A stretch of 64,000 nucleotides of DNA. Origin: Methyloversatilis sp. Its GTDB lineage: Bacteria > Pseudomonadota > Gammaproteobacteria > Burkholderiales > Rhodocyclaceae. Of the stretch, positions 41,189 through 50,527 are shown piece after piece; position 1 is the first letter of the stretch; each line of letters opens with the position of its first letter. Location: positions 147,350-211,349 of the forward strand of contig JAEUNO010000020.1 in NCBI GenBank assembly GCA_016791045.1, read 5' to 3'. The notes under the pieces are model-generated. The model saw only the letters and a list, made by a program, of their open reading frames with translations, was not told the origin of the DNA and searched no databases. The translations under genes were made by a program, and so were the position numbers.

Positions 41189-41965
41189 ATGAGAACCGTT
41201 CGTCAGTTGTACCGGTATCCGGTCAAGGGTCTGTCGGCCGAACCGCTCGGTGAAATCGCGCTGCGCACCGGCGAAGGCGTGCCGCTCGACCGCCAGTGGG
41301 CGCTCACCAACGGCAGCTGGACCTTCGACGCCGGCAGTTATGCGCCGCGTCCGAAAACCGATTTCATCGCGCTGATGGATCACGCCGCACTCGCTTCGCT
41401 GGCCACCCGCTACGACGACGCCGGCAACTGCCTGCACGTCAGCGCACCCGACGGACGCCATCTGCGTATCGATGTCGATGACCCGGCCGCCTGCAGCGGA
41501 CTGGCACGCTTCATCGCGCAGCACATCAACGCGCGGCTGGAAGGCCCGCCGGCCTTTGTCAGCGGCGAGGGCTTCCGCTTCACCGACGTCAGCGTGCTGT
41601 CGCACGGCATGATGAATGCGGTGTCGCTGATCAATCTGGCCACGGTGCGCGAAGTCGGTGCAGCGCTCGGTGCGGACATCGATCCGATGCGCTTTCGCGC
41701 CAACATCTATATGGATGGCGGTGAGCCGTGGGAGGAGTCGACCTGGCTCGACCGCGAGGTGCAGGTGGGTGAGGTGCGCGCGCGGGTCGTCATGCGCACG
41801 CCGCGCTGCAGCGCGACCAACGTGAATCCGGTGACCGCGGAGCGCGACATGACGCTGCCGGCGACCATGATGGAGCGCTACGGCCACCGCGAACTGGGCG
41901 TCTATCTGCAGGTGCTCGACGGCGGCACGCTCGCGCCGGGTGCCGTCGTGACGCCGCTGCCGTAA
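41189..41965 (+). CDS. MOSC domain-containing protein
   Basis: This 258-aa protein has the MOSC N-terminal barrel (YRYPVKGLSAEPL, residues 8-20) and the MOSC domain with the conserved Cys in TPRCSATNVNP near residue 210. That Cys carries sulfur or binds molybdopterin in MOSC proteins such as YcbX and mARC. It probably handles N-hydroxylated substrates or sulfur for a molybdenum cofactor. It stands 104 bases after the CBS-DUF294 gene and 98 bases before the TerB-like gene. Confidence 0.88.
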   Translation: MRTVRQLYRYPVKGLSAEPLGEIALRTGEGVPLDRQWALTNGSWTFDAGSYAPRPKTDFIALMDHAALASLATRYDDAGNCLHVSAPDGRHLRIDVDDPAACSGLARFIAQHINARLEGPPAFVSGEGFRFTDVSVLSHGMMNAVSLINLATVREVGAALGADIDPMRFRANIYMDGGEPWEESTWLDREVQVGEVRARVVMRTPRCSATNVNPVTAERDMTLPATMMERYGHRELGVYLQVLDGGTLAPGAVVTPLP

Positions 41966-42063
41966 CATCCGGGCACAGCCGCAGCGGGAACGCCGACCGG
42001 CGTTCACCGGTCCGCTGTGACGCGGGCGCACGGTGCGCCCGCGCTCCGCCGACGAAGGACACG

Positions 42064-42528
42064 ATGCTCCGTACCCTGAAAGACCTGTTCGACAGCTTTG
42101 CCACGCCGGCGCCGCTTGACGCCGCCGCCACCGAACACCAGCTGCAGCTGGCCACCGCCGTGCTGCTGGTCGAAGTGATGCGCGCCGACCCGGACATCGG
42201 CGACGCCGAACGCGCCGCGGCCATGACCGCACTGCGCGGCAAGTTCGCCCTGACCGACGACGAAATCGAGCGCCTGATCGAGCTGGCGACCACCACGGCG
42301 CGCGAGGCCTACGACTACCAGCGCTTCACGGCGCTGATCAACCAGGCCTTCGATGCCGAGCGCAAGGCGCACATCGTCGAGCTGATGTGGCAGGTCGCCT
42401 ACGCCGACGGCCACCTGCACGCCCGTGAATCGCACGTGATGCGCAAGGTGGCCGATCTGCTCTACATCCCGCACGCCGACTACATCACCGCCAAGCTGCG
42501 GGCGCGCGATGCGGCGGCCGCCGCCTGA
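42064..42528 (+). CDS. TerB-family protein
   Basis: This 154-aa all-helical cytoplasmic protein has the TerB fold pattern: LATAVLLVEVMRADPDIGDAER near the N-terminus and a repeat VELMWQVAYADGHLHARESHVMRKVADLL at about 112-140. The acidic pairs (D/E after AD) of each half fit the TerB-like metal-binding duplication. It is probably not tellurite resistance as such; stand-alone TerB proteins are common and uncharacterised. The pqi genes begin 72 bases downstream. Confidence 0.82.
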   Translation: MLRTLKDLFDSFATPAPLDAAATEHQLQLATAVLLVEVMRADPDIGDAERAAAMTALRGKFALTDDEIERLIELATTTAREAYDYQRFTALINQAFDAERKAHIVELMWQVAYADGHLHARESHVMRKVADLLYIPHADYITAKLRARDAAAAA

Positions 42529-42600
42529 TCGACACGCCACGGTCATTGCACCGGTCTGCGCGGCACCGCAGAATCGCGGTTCTTCCTGACGCCACCGGCC

Positions 42601-43260
42601 ATGCCCGCACCCGCCGCGCACCTGAAACTGCCTGCCGATCTGGTCGCCTGCCACGAGTGCGACCTGCTGCAGACCGAGCCGGCACTGCTGCCCGGGCAGA
42701 CTGCGCGCTGCGTGCGCTGCGACGCCTTTCTTGCGCGCAACCCGCCGGACAGCCTCGACCGCACGCTGGCGCTCACGCTGACCGCGCTGGTGCTGTACGT
42801 GATCGCGAATGCCTGGCCGCTGGTGGGCCTCGACATGCAGGGGCGTGTGGTCGCGGTGACGCTGTTCGAGGCGGTGCAGGTGCTGTGGCGCGACGGCATG
42901 ATGCCGGTCGCTGCGCTCGTGTTCGGCACCGCCATCCTGTTTCCGCTGCTCGAACTGGTGATGATCCTGCTCGTGCTGGTGCCGCTGCGGCTGGGGCGCG
43001 TGACACCGCGCATGGCGCCCTTCTTCCGGCTCGTGCGGTCGCTCAAGCCCTGGGGCATGGTCGAGGTGTTCCTGCTCGGCATGCTGGTGTCGCTGGTCAA
43101 GCTGTCGCATCTGGCCACCGTCATCCTCGGTACCGCGTTCTGGGCCACGGCGGCGCTCATCCTTGCGCTCACCTTCGCCGGCCGGGCCTTCGACACGCGT
43201 CTGCTGTGGCAGACCCCGCTGCCCGACGAAGCGGAAGACCTCCTGGTGACGAGCCGGTGA
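42601..43260 (+). CDS. pqiA: Paraquat-inducible protein A-like membrane protein, first half
   Basis: This 219-aa inner-membrane protein begins with a zinc-ribbon-type CHECD...CVRCD pair (about 19-41). About four membrane segments follow, with ALVLYVIANAWPLVGLDMQG and LFGTAILFPLLELVMILL pieces typical of PqiA halves. Together with the next gene it equals one PqiA, which in E. coli is a single protein with two such halves. The complex moves lipids between inner and outer membranes with PqiB and PqiC. The stop overlaps the next start (GTGA). Confidence 0.88.
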   Translation: MPAPAAHLKLPADLVACHECDLLQTEPALLPGQTARCVRCDAFLARNPPDSLDRTLALTLTALVLYVIANAWPLVGLDMQGRVVAVTLFEAVQVLWRDGMMPVAALVFGTAILFPLLELVMILLVLVPLRLGRVTPRMAPFFRLVRSLKPWGMVEVFLLGMLVSLVKLSHLATVILGTAFWATAALILALTFAGRAFDTRLLWQTPLPDEAEDLLVTSR

Positions 43261-43916
43261 GCCGGCGCGCACTGACCGCCCGCGAGGCCGGGCTGCTGAG
43301 CTGCCATGTGTGCGGTCAGCTGGCGCGCCCACCCGAAGGCGCGGCGCACAGCCTGCGCTGTCCGCGCTGCCGCGCGCCGATGCACCTGCGCAAGCCGGCC
43401 AGCGTGTCGACCACCTGGGCGCTGCTGATCGCATCGATCGTCATGTTCCTGCCGGCCAACCTGCTGCCGGTCATGACCACCACTTCGCTGCTCGGCAGCC
43501 AGCAGGACACGATCATGAGCGGCGTCGTCTTCCTGTGGCAGTCGGGCTCATGGCCGCTGGCGGCGGTGGTGTTCTTCGCCAGCGTGATGGTGCCGCTGCT
43601 GAAGATCATCGCGCTGGTGTATCTCACGCTGTCGGTGCAGCGCCGCTCGACGCAGAACCTGCTGCAGCGTACCCGGCTGTACCGGCTGGTCGAATTCGTC
43701 GGCCGCTGGTCGATGCTCGACATCTACGTGATCACGATGCTGGTCGCGCTGGTGAGCTTCCGCGGACTGGCGACGATAGAAGCCGGTCCGGGTGCCATCG
43801 CCTTCGGCGCCGTCGTGGTGCTCACGATGTTCGCCGCCATGAGCTTCGATCCGCGACTGATCTGGGACCCGCTGGCCGGCAGGTCTGCCGACCCCCACCC
43901 TGCACACCATGACTGA
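43257..43916 (+). CDS. pqiA: Paraquat-inducible protein A-like membrane protein, second half
   Basis: This 219-aa protein starts with GTG overlapping the stop of the first half by 4 bases. It repeats the layout: CHVCG...CPRCR zinc ribbon (about 16-38), then four membrane segments (LLIASIVMFLPANLLPVMTTTS, MLDIYVITMLVALVSF, read in part). It overlaps pqiB by 8 bases. Splitting PqiA into two coupled genes is known in several betaproteobacteria. Confidence 0.88.
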   Translation: MSRRALTAREAGLLSCHVCGQLARPPEGAAHSLRCPRCRAPMHLRKPASVSTTWALLIASIVMFLPANLLPVMTTTSLLGSQQDTIMSGVVFLWQSGSWPLAAVVFFASVMVPLLKIIALVYLTLSVQRRSTQNLLQRTRLYRLVEFVGRWSMLDIYVITMLVALVSFRGLATIEAGPGAIAFGAVVVLTMFAAMSFDPRLIWDPLAGRSADPHPAHHD

Positions 43917-45546
43917 ACCCGAACTGCCGACCGCTGCGGTCGATGCACCGCGCCGCTTCCGCATCCCGCTGGTCTGGATCATTCCGCTGGTCGCGCTGCT
44001 GATCGGCGTGTTCCTCGCGGCGCGCGCCTGGTACGAACAGGGGCCGACCATCACGATCCAGTTCACGAGCGGCGCCGGGCTGGAGCCCGGCAAGACGCGC
44101 ATCAAGTACAAGGACGTCGATGTCGGCCAGATCAGCGCGGTGGCGCTGGCCGACGACGGCGCGCACGTCATCGCCACGGCGCAGCTGGTGCGTGAAGCGA
44201 ACCGGCTGCTGGTGGCGGATACGCGCTTCTGGGTGGTCAGCGCGCGCGTATCGGGCAGCGCGGTGACCGGTCTGGGCACCTTGCTGTCCGGCGCCTATGT
44301 CGGCATGGACGCCGGCAAGTCGACCGAACCCGGTCGCAGCTTCGTCGCGCTGGACGAGGCGCCGGTCATCACGCTGGACGTGCCCGGTCGCGCCTTTGCG
44401 CTGCATGCCGAAACCCTGGGTTCGGTCGATGTCGGCACGCCGGTCTACTTCCGCCGCATCCCGGCCGGCCAGGTCACCGGCTTCAAGCTCGACGACACCG
44501 GTCAGCACCTCGATATCCAGGTGTTCATCAAGGCGCCGTACGACCGCTACGTGACCACCGACAGCCGATTCTGGAACGCCAGCGGCATCGACGTGAAGCT
44601 CGGCGCAGAGGGGCTGCAGATCAACACCGAATCGGCCACCTCCATCCTGGCCGGCGGGCTGTCGTTCGAAACGCCGGACGGCGGCGATGCCGAACCGGCG
44701 CCCGCCGGGCTCGATTTCAAGCTGTTCGGCTCGCGTGCCGAAGCCCTGAAGCAGCCCGGATCGGACGCCCAGATCGTGCGGCTGCGCTTCACCGAAAGCG
44801 TGCGTGGTCTGTCGGTCGGCGCGCCGGTCGATTTCCGCGGCACCCAGATCGGCGAAGTGATTGCGCTCGAACCCGACGTCGATCTCGACACCGCCGACGT
44901 CGGTCTGCTGGTCGATATCGCGGTCTTCCCCGGCCGCATGCGTCCACGCGCGGGCGGCAAGCCGGACGACGATTTCGACGAAGACGCCTTCCGCACCTTC
45001 GTCGACCGGCTGGTGGCGCGCGGCCTGCGCGCACAGTTGCGCAACGGCAATCTGGTGACCGGTCAGCTTTATGTGGCGATGGATTTCTTTCCGCCGGCCG
45101 ACAGGCAGAAGGTCGACTGGGCCGCCCGACCGCCGCAGCTGCCGACCCAGCGCGGCAGCCTGGACGAACTGCAGGCCACGCTGTCGCGCATCGCCGGCAA
45201 GTTCGACCGCCTGCCGCTGGACGACATCGCGCAGGAAACCCGTGCCGCGATCGCCGGGCTGGCGCGCGCGGTCGAGCGCACCGATCAGCTTCTGCAGCGG
45301 CTCGACGGCCTTGCGTCGAACGAAGTGAGCGCCGCAGTGACCGAAACGCAGCGCACGATGGCCGAGGCGCGCGCGGCGATCGCCGATACGCGCCATCTGC
45401 TGTCGAGCGACGCGCCGCTGCAGCAGGACCTGCGCGACAGCCTGCAGGAACTGTCGCGCGCAGCCCAGTCGCTGCGTCACCTGACCGACACGCTGGAACG
45501 CCACCCCGAAGCGCTGCTGCGCGGCAAGCCCGAGGAGACACCGTGA
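43909..45546 (+). CDS. pqiB: PqiB-type MCE (MlaD) lipid transport protein
   Basis: This 545-aa protein has one N-terminal membrane anchor (IPLVWIIPLVALLIGVFLAAR, 19-39) and three MlaD/MCE domains with starts near residues 47, 160 and 280. Conserved pieces are GLEPGKTRIKYKDVDVGQIS, LGSVDVGTPVYFRRIPAGQV and LSVGAPVDFRGTQIGEVIAL, read in part. A long C-terminal coiled-coil (about 400-530) can form a tube across the periplasm. PqiB hexamers carry lipids from the PqiA protein to PqiC in the outer membrane. Overlaps on both sides show tight coupling. Confidence 0.94.
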   Translation: MTEPELPTAAVDAPRRFRIPLVWIIPLVALLIGVFLAARAWYEQGPTITIQFTSGAGLEPGKTRIKYKDVDVGQISAVALADDGAHVIATAQLVREANRLLVADTRFWVVSARVSGSAVTGLGTLLSGAYVGMDAGKSTEPGRSFVALDEAPVITLDVPGRAFALHAETLGSVDVGTPVYFRRIPAGQVTGFKLDDTGQHLDIQVFIKAPYDRYVTTDSRFWNASGIDVKLGAEGLQINTESATSILAGGLSFETPDGGDAEPAPAGLDFKLFGSRAEALKQPGSDAQIVRLRFTESVRGLSVGAPVDFRGTQIGEVIALEPDVDLDTADVGLLVDIAVFPGRMRPRAGGKPDDDFDEDAFRTFVDRLVARGLRAQLRNGNLVTGQLYVAMDFFPPADRQKVDWAARPPQLPTQRGSLDELQATLSRIAGKFDRLPLDDIAQETRAAIAGLARAVERTDQLLQRLDGLASNEVSAAVTETQRTMAEARAAIADTRHLLSSDAPLQQDLRDSLQELSRAAQSLRHLTDTLERHPEALLRGKPEETP

Positions 45547-46127
45547 TCCATCTTCGCTCCCTGTGCTGGATCGCCGCCGCGCTGGCGCTGGCCGGCTGCG
45601 GCAGTTCGCCGCCGGTGCGCCATTACACGCTGGGCGTCGTGGCCGCGCCGACGTCGGTGCAAGCCGACGCGCCCAGCATCGTCGTCGGCCCCATCGGCCT
45701 GCCCGAAGCGGTGGACCGGCTGCAGATCGTGCGCCGGATCGACGGCACACGCAGCGAGCCGGCCGACGGCCACCGCTGGGCCGGCTCGCTGAAGGCGGAA
45801 ATGGGCCGCCGGCTGGCCGCCGCGCTGGCCAGCGAGCGCGGTCTCGCACGCGTCGTCGCCGTGCCGCAGTCGAGCATCGCCCGACCCGACTACACGCTGC
45901 CGATCGACGTGCTGCGCTTCGATGCCGACGGTTTCGAGCGCGTGACGCTGGACGCCGTATGGACCCTGCGCCGCGACGGCCGCGACATCGCGAGCCGCCG
46001 CTTCACCGGCAGCGAAACCATCGATACGGCCAGCTACGAAGCGCTCGCCGCCGCCCACGGCCGCCTCGTCGACGCGCTGGCCCGCGACATCGCGCAGTCG
46101 GTCCCCGTCACTGCACCGGTACGTTGA
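45543..46127 (+). CDS. pqiC: PqiC outer-membrane lipoprotein
   Basis: This 194-aa lipoprotein begins at a GTG that overlaps the pqiB stop by 4 bases. The lipobox LALAGC puts the lipidated Cys at 19. The rest is the ABC-transport-auxiliary (YmbA/PqiC) domain, with RHYTLG near the start and the DRLQIVRR piece. It probably anchors the PqiB tube at the outer membrane. It ends the pqi unit; a dispersed 30-bp repeat follows. Confidence 0.92.
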   Translation: MIHLRSLCWIAAALALAGCGSSPPVRHYTLGVVAAPTSVQADAPSIVVGPIGLPEAVDRLQIVRRIDGTRSEPADGHRWAGSLKAEMGRRLAAALASERGLARVVAVPQSSIARPDYTLPIDVLRFDADGFERVTLDAVWTLRRDGRDIASRRFTGSETIDTASYEALAAAHGRLVDALARDIAQSVPVTAPVR

Positions 46128-46168
46128 GCGCGCCCGGCGATGCCCGGCAGGCAGCCGCGACAGGGCGA

Positions 46169-46198
46169 CCGCAGGGTGCGGTCAGCGCAGCGATGCCC
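46169..46198. repeat. Dispersed 30-bp repeat, copy 1
   Basis: The sequence beginning CCGCAGGGTGCGGTCAGCGC and ending GATGCCC matches the copy at 53423-53452 at 28 of 30 positions. It lies between pqiC and the radical SAM gene. Confidence 0.75.
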
Positions 46199-46278
46199 AA
46201 CCCGCGCGCCGCCCATTCCCGCGCCGCCGGGCTTCGGTTACCCTGCGCCGGCGCCGTCTGTCGCGGCGCCCATGGACC

Positions 46279-48198
46279 ATGACCGCCACGCATTCCCCCG
46301 ACTTCGTCCGCCCGCGCGTGCTGTCCGTCATCCCGCCGATGACGCAGCTCAACACGCCCTATCCGTCGACCGCCTATCTGACGGGCTTTCTGCGCGCGCA
46401 GGGCATCGACGCGGTACAGGAGGACCTGGCGCTTGCGCTGGTGCTCGATCTGCTGTCGGCCGACGGTCTGCGCGCCGTGCGCGATGCCGTCGCCGACCTG
46501 CCGGAACATGAGCGAACGCCCAGCCTGACGAGTTTTGCCGTGCAGTTCGATCGCTACGCCGCGACGATGGCCGCCACGCTGGGTTTCCTGCAGGGGCGCG
46601 ATCCCACGCTGGCGCACCGCATCGCCTCGCGCGGCTTCCTGCCCGAGGGGCCGCGTTTCGAATCGCTGGACATCTATATCGACGAGGACGGCGGCGACCC
46701 GCTGGGCTGGGCGTTCGGCGCGCTGGGCGTGCAGGACCGCGCCCGCCATTTCGCCACGCTCTACCTGAACGACGTCGCCGACGCGATCCGGCTGGCGGTC
46801 GACCACCGATTCGAATTCGTGCGCTATGCCGAATCGCTGGCGCAGAGCCAGCCCACCTTCGATCCGCTTGCGCGGGCGCTGGCCGCGCCGCCGACCTTGA
46901 TCGACGGTGCGCTGCAGCGGCTCGCACTCGCCGCGATCGAGCGCCACGCGCCGCGCATCGTGCTGCTGTCGGTGCCTTTCCCGGGTGCTGTGTATGCCGC
47001 CTTCCGCATTGCGCAGGCGATCAAGGCGCATGACGCGTCCATCGTCACCGTGCTGGGCGGCGGCTACGTGAATACCGAACTGCGCGAGCTGGCCGAGCCG
47101 CGCGTGTTCGACTTCTTCGACTACGTGACGCTGGATGCCGGCGAGCGTCCGCTGCTCGCGCTGCTCGACCATCTGGCCGGCAGGCGTTCCGCGCAGCGGC
47201 TGGTGCGCACCTTCGTGCGCAACGATTCCGGCGCGGTGCAGTGCGTCAATTTCGTCGAACCCGACATCGCCTTCGACGACGTCGGCACGCCGACCTGGGA
47301 CGGCCTGCCGCTCGACCGCTATCTGTCGCTGCTGGACATGCTCAATCCGATGCACCGGTTGTGGTCGGACGGACGCTGGAACAAACTCACCGTGGCGCAC
47401 GGCTGCTACTGGAAGAAGTGCAGCTTCTGCGACGTGAGCCTCGATTACATTTCGCGCTACGACGCCGCCAGTGCGACCACGCTGGTCGACCGCGTGCAGG
47501 CCATCGTCGCCGAAACCGGCCAGACCGGCTTCCATCTGGTCGATGAAGCCGCACCGCCGAAATCGTTGCGCGCCTTCGCCGCCGAACTGAAACGGCGCGA
47601 CGTCAGCATTTCGTGGTGGGGCAACATCCGCTTCGAAAAGTCCTTCACGCCCGAACTCTGCCTGGAGCTGGCCGACAGCGGCTGCATCGCGATTTCCGGC
47701 GGGCTGGAGGTGGCCAGCGACCGGTTGCTCAAGCTGATGAAGAAGGGCGTGTCGGTCGATCAGGTGGCGCGCGTCACCAAGGGCTTCGCCGACGCCGGCA
47801 TCCTGGTGCATGCCTATCTGATGTACGGCTTTCCGACCCAGACCGTGCAGGACACGGTGGATGCGCTCGAATACGTGCGCCAGCTGTTCGCCGCCGGATG
47901 CATCCAGTCCGGTTTCTTCCACCGCTTCGTGTGCACCGTGCATTCGCCGGTCGGCCTCAATCCGGAGGAGTACGGCGTCACGCTGCTGCCATTGCCGCCG
48001 GTCACCTTCGCGAAGAACGACGTCGGCTTCGTCGACCCGGTCGGCACCGACCACGACGCGCTCGGTGTCGCGCTCAACAAGGCGCTGTACAACTACATGC
48101 ACGGCATCGGGCTGGACGAGGACGTGCGCAGCTGGTTCCCCGACCGCACGCCCAAGGCGCGCGTGCCGCGACACTTCATCGAGCGGGCGCTCGGCTAG
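46279..48198 (+). CDS. B12-binding-type radical SAM protein with a CX4CX2C cluster motif
   Basis: This 639-aa protein has an N-terminal cobalamin-binding-like Rossmann region (about 10-310; SVIPPMTQLNTPYPS and VTVLGGGYVNTELREL). A radical SAM TIM-barrel core follows. The iron-sulfur motif reads C376-X4-C381-X2-C384 (CYWKKCSFC) and not the usual CX3CX2C. SAM-binding support is seen in SISWWGNIRFEK and SGGLEVASDRLLKLMKKG. Substrate is unknown; B12 radical SAM enzymes methylate inert carbons or rearrange skeletons. The ATG at 46279 gives a natural start. The DM13 gene follows after 72 bases. Confidence 0.85.
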   Translation: MTATHSPDFVRPRVLSVIPPMTQLNTPYPSTAYLTGFLRAQGIDAVQEDLALALVLDLLSADGLRAVRDAVADLPEHERTPSLTSFAVQFDRYAATMAATLGFLQGRDPTLAHRIASRGFLPEGPRFESLDIYIDEDGGDPLGWAFGALGVQDRARHFATLYLNDVADAIRLAVDHRFEFVRYAESLAQSQPTFDPLARALAAPPTLIDGALQRLALAAIERHAPRIVLLSVPFPGAVYAAFRIAQAIKAHDASIVTVLGGGYVNTELRELAEPRVFDFFDYVTLDAGERPLLALLDHLAGRRSAQRLVRTFVRNDSGAVQCVNFVEPDIAFDDVGTPTWDGLPLDRYLSLLDMLNPMHRLWSDGRWNKLTVAHGCYWKKCSFCDVSLDYISRYDAASATTLVDRVQAIVAETGQTGFHLVDEAAPPKSLRAFAAELKRRDVSISWWGNIRFEKSFTPELCLELADSGCIAISGGLEVASDRLLKLMKKGVSVDQVARVTKGFADAGILVHAYLMYGFPTQTVQDTVDALEYVRQLFAAGCIQSGFFHRFVCTVHSPVGLNPEEYGVTLLPLPPVTFAKNDVGFVDPVGTDHDALGVALNKALYNYMHGIGLDEDVRSWFPDRTPKARVPRHFIERALG

Positions 48199-48270
48199 CG
48201 CGATGCCGGCCGACTCGTGGAATGACGCGCATCACACCGATGACGCATCCCGCGCTACGCTTGCGGAATC

Positions 48271-48741
48271 ATGAAACGCCCGATCCTGCTCATTGCGTCC
48301 CACGCCGCCGTGCTCGGCATCGGCTTCGCGCTGGGCATCTACGCGCTGCCCATCCTGACGGCACCCCTGCCACCGACCGCGGCCGAAGCCGCGTCGGCCG
48401 CCGGGGGCGCAATGTTCAGCGGCCAGTTCCGGCGCGACCTGAAGGACAGCGATCTGCTGCACTGGGGCGAAGGTACGGTGGCCATCGGGCGCACGCGCAT
48501 CGCGCTGACCGGCCGGCTGGCGCCCGGGCCGGACTACAAGCTTTACCTGTCGCCGGAATTCGTCGAGACGGAAGCCGATTTCGCGCGCCTGAAATCAGTC
48601 ATGGTGCGCGTCGGCGACGTGCGTACCTTCGACAACTTCGTCGTCGAGGTGCCTCCCTCGATCGACGTCACGCGCTTTACGACGGTCATCGTGTGGTGCG
48701 AAACCTTCGGCCAGTTCATCAGCGCCGCCCGCTATCGCTGA
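48271..48741 (+). CDS. DM13 domain protein, membrane-anchored
   Basis: This 156-aa protein has an N-terminal membrane anchor or signal (about 5-30). A DM13 domain follows (SGQFRRDLKDSDLLHWGEGTVAIG to the WCETFGQFISAARY end, read in part). DM13 domains carry a conserved Cys in WCETFGQFI and have been proposed to be redox or electron-transfer modules. It may be co-transcribed with the radical SAM gene. It converges on atoE with a 21-base gap. Confidence 0.88.
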   Translation: MKRPILLIASHAAVLGIGFALGIYALPILTAPLPPTAAEAASAAGGAMFSGQFRRDLKDSDLLHWGEGTVAIGRTRIALTGRLAPGPDYKLYLSPEFVETEADFARLKSVMVRVGDVRTFDNFVVEVPPSIDVTRFTTVIVWCETFGQFISAARYR

Positions 48742-48762
48742 TGTCGGCATACCCCGGACTTG

Positions 48763-50082
48763 TCACGGCACGAAAGTCAGTCCGAGGCCGATCACCACGC
48801 CCGACATGAACAGCGTGATCAGGCAGTAGCCCATGATGTCCTTTGCCCGCAGGCCGGCGATGGCCAGCGCGGGCAGCGCCCAGAAGGGCTGGATCAGGTT
48901 GGTCCAGGCGTCGCCCCAGGCCACCGCCATCGCCACGCGCGGCAGATCGGCGCCCATGTTGGCGGCGGCCTCGACCATGATCGGCCCCTGCACCGCCCAC
49001 TGACCGCCGCCCGACGGGATGAAGATGTTCACCAGACCGGCGCTGAGGAAGGCAAACAGCGGCAGCGTCGTGTCGGTCGATACGGCAACGAACACATTCG
49101 AGATCGTCACCGCGAGGCCCGAACCGACGATCATGCCCATCAGGCCGGCATAGAACGGAAACTGCACGATGATGCCGCCCGAACCGCGCGCGGCGTCGCC
49201 GATCGCCGCCAGAAACCGGCTGGGGCGGCCGTGCAGCATGATGCCGAGGAACAGGAACATGAAATTGACGATGTTCAGGTTCAGGGTGCCGGCGCTGACC
49301 AGGAAGTAGTAGCCGGAGAACACCAGACCCATGATGCCGACCGACTGCGCGAGCAGAATGCTGTTGTCAAGCCGCGCAGCCGGCGTGTCGGTGGTGGTGT
49401 CGGGCACGAATTCGACGTCGACCAGCAGCGCCGGATCGACCGTCACCGTGTCTTCAGGTCGCGGCATCATCAGCCGGTTCAGTATCGGCACGCAGACGAA
49501 CAGCGCCAGCACGATGACCAGGTTGAAGGTCGAGAAGATCGTGTCGCCGGTGACGATGACGCCGGTGCGGGCGGCGAGGAAGTGGTCGGCGGTGGCAAGC
49601 GTGAGCGGCACCGAGCCCGACAGTCCGCCATGCCAGATGACGAAGCCGCTGTAGGCGCTGGCGATCAGCAGACGGTAGTCGACGCCCGTCACGCCACGCG
49701 CCAGCTGGCGCGCGAACATCGCGCCGATGACCAGGCCGAAACCCCAGTTGAGCCAGCTCGCCACCAGCGACACCACACTCACCAGCAGGATGGCCTGCCC
49801 CGGCGTGTGCGCCAGCTTTGCGATGGCTTCGAGAATGCGGCGGAAGAACAGCGTCGTCGCCAGCACCCAGCCGGTCACCAGTATCAGCACCATCTGCATC
49901 GAAAACTGCAGCAGGTTCCAGAACCCCTTGCCCCAGTGTTCGAGCATCGCCACCGGCGACTGGCCCTCGACACCGATGCCGGCCGCGAACACGAGCAGCG
50001 TCAGCAGCAGCACCAGCACGAAGGGATCGGGCAGCCATCTTTCGACCAGCCGGACGGACAGCGACGTGACACGTTGCAGCAT
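48763..50082 (-). CDS. atoE: Short-chain fatty acid transporter (AtoE family)
   Basis: This 439-aa protein has about twelve membrane segments and the family marks LVERWLPDPFVLVLLLT at the N-terminus, SWLNWGFGLVIGAMFAR, and IPSGGGQWAVQGP near residue 355. AtoE proteins bring butyrate and similar acids across the inner membrane with protons. No CoA-transferase or thiolase is beside it here, though a thioesterase gene lies 1.4 kb away. It diverges from the decayed gene at 50225. Confidence 0.92.
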   Translation of the reverse strand: MLQRVTSLSVRLVERWLPDPFVLVLLLTLLVFAAGIGVEGQSPVAMLEHWGKGFWNLLQFSMQMVLILVTGWVLATTLFFRRILEAIAKLAHTPGQAILLVSVVSLVASWLNWGFGLVIGAMFARQLARGVTGVDYRLLIASAYSGFVIWHGGLSGSVPLTLATADHFLAARTGVIVTGDTIFSTFNLVIVLALFVCVPILNRLMMPRPEDTVTVDPALLVDVEFVPDTTTDTPAARLDNSILLAQSVGIMGLVFSGYYFLVSAGTLNLNIVNFMFLFLGIMLHGRPSRFLAAIGDAARGSGGIIVQFPFYAGLMGMIVGSGLAVTISNVFVAVSTDTTLPLFAFLSAGLVNIFIPSGGGQWAVQGPIMVEAAANMGADLPRVAMAVAWGDAWTNLIQPFWALPALAIAGLRAKDIMGYCLITLFMSGVVIGLGLTFVP

Positions 50083-50224
50083 GGGAGTCTCCTGTTTGTA
50101 TTTTTTGCGCCGGCCATCGAGGGCGGGCGATCGGCGTGCGCAGACATGCCGCGCAGCGCGAGGATAGCCCAGTCGTCACCGGTGCGACGTCGGGGTCTTC
50201 CCGATCGGGAGAGGAGCATGCTGC

Positions 50225-50475
50225 GTGGACCGCATCACCCGGTCGAATGCCGGGAAGAAGATCGCGCGACAGGCATTCGACACGGTGCTGGCCCGCGAAG
50301 AGGCTTCGCTGCTGGCGGATTTCAAGGCGCGCGCCGCGGCGGCTGCGACGCAGGATGACATGTGGGCGGTCTACCGGTTTCTGGCCGAGCGGGACGGCAC
50401 ATGGGCAGAAAGCATGGATTCCGTTATTCGGAACGGATTTTCCTGTTTGCGCTGCTGCGAGCGCTGGCAGCGTGA
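50225..50475 (+). pseudogene. Short hypothetical gene with an apparent frameshift
   Basis: A GTG start at 50225 has an AGAGGAG site 9 bases upstream and opens a credible amphipathic frame (MDRITRSNAGKKIARQAF to MWAVYRFLAERDG, about 57 residues). After that the composition becomes odd in this frame, and the frame runs on into the antisense of the next gene. A different frame continues as RYSERIFLFALLRALAA with a stop at 50473-50475. A single frameshift near 50380-50400 would join the two. I do not recognise the family. A sequencing error or a real lesion is equally possible. Confidence 0.45.
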
Positions 50476-50527
50476 TTTCGAGCGCGACGACCGATCACCG
50501 CGCGAAGCGGGGATCCGGTGCGCGCCA

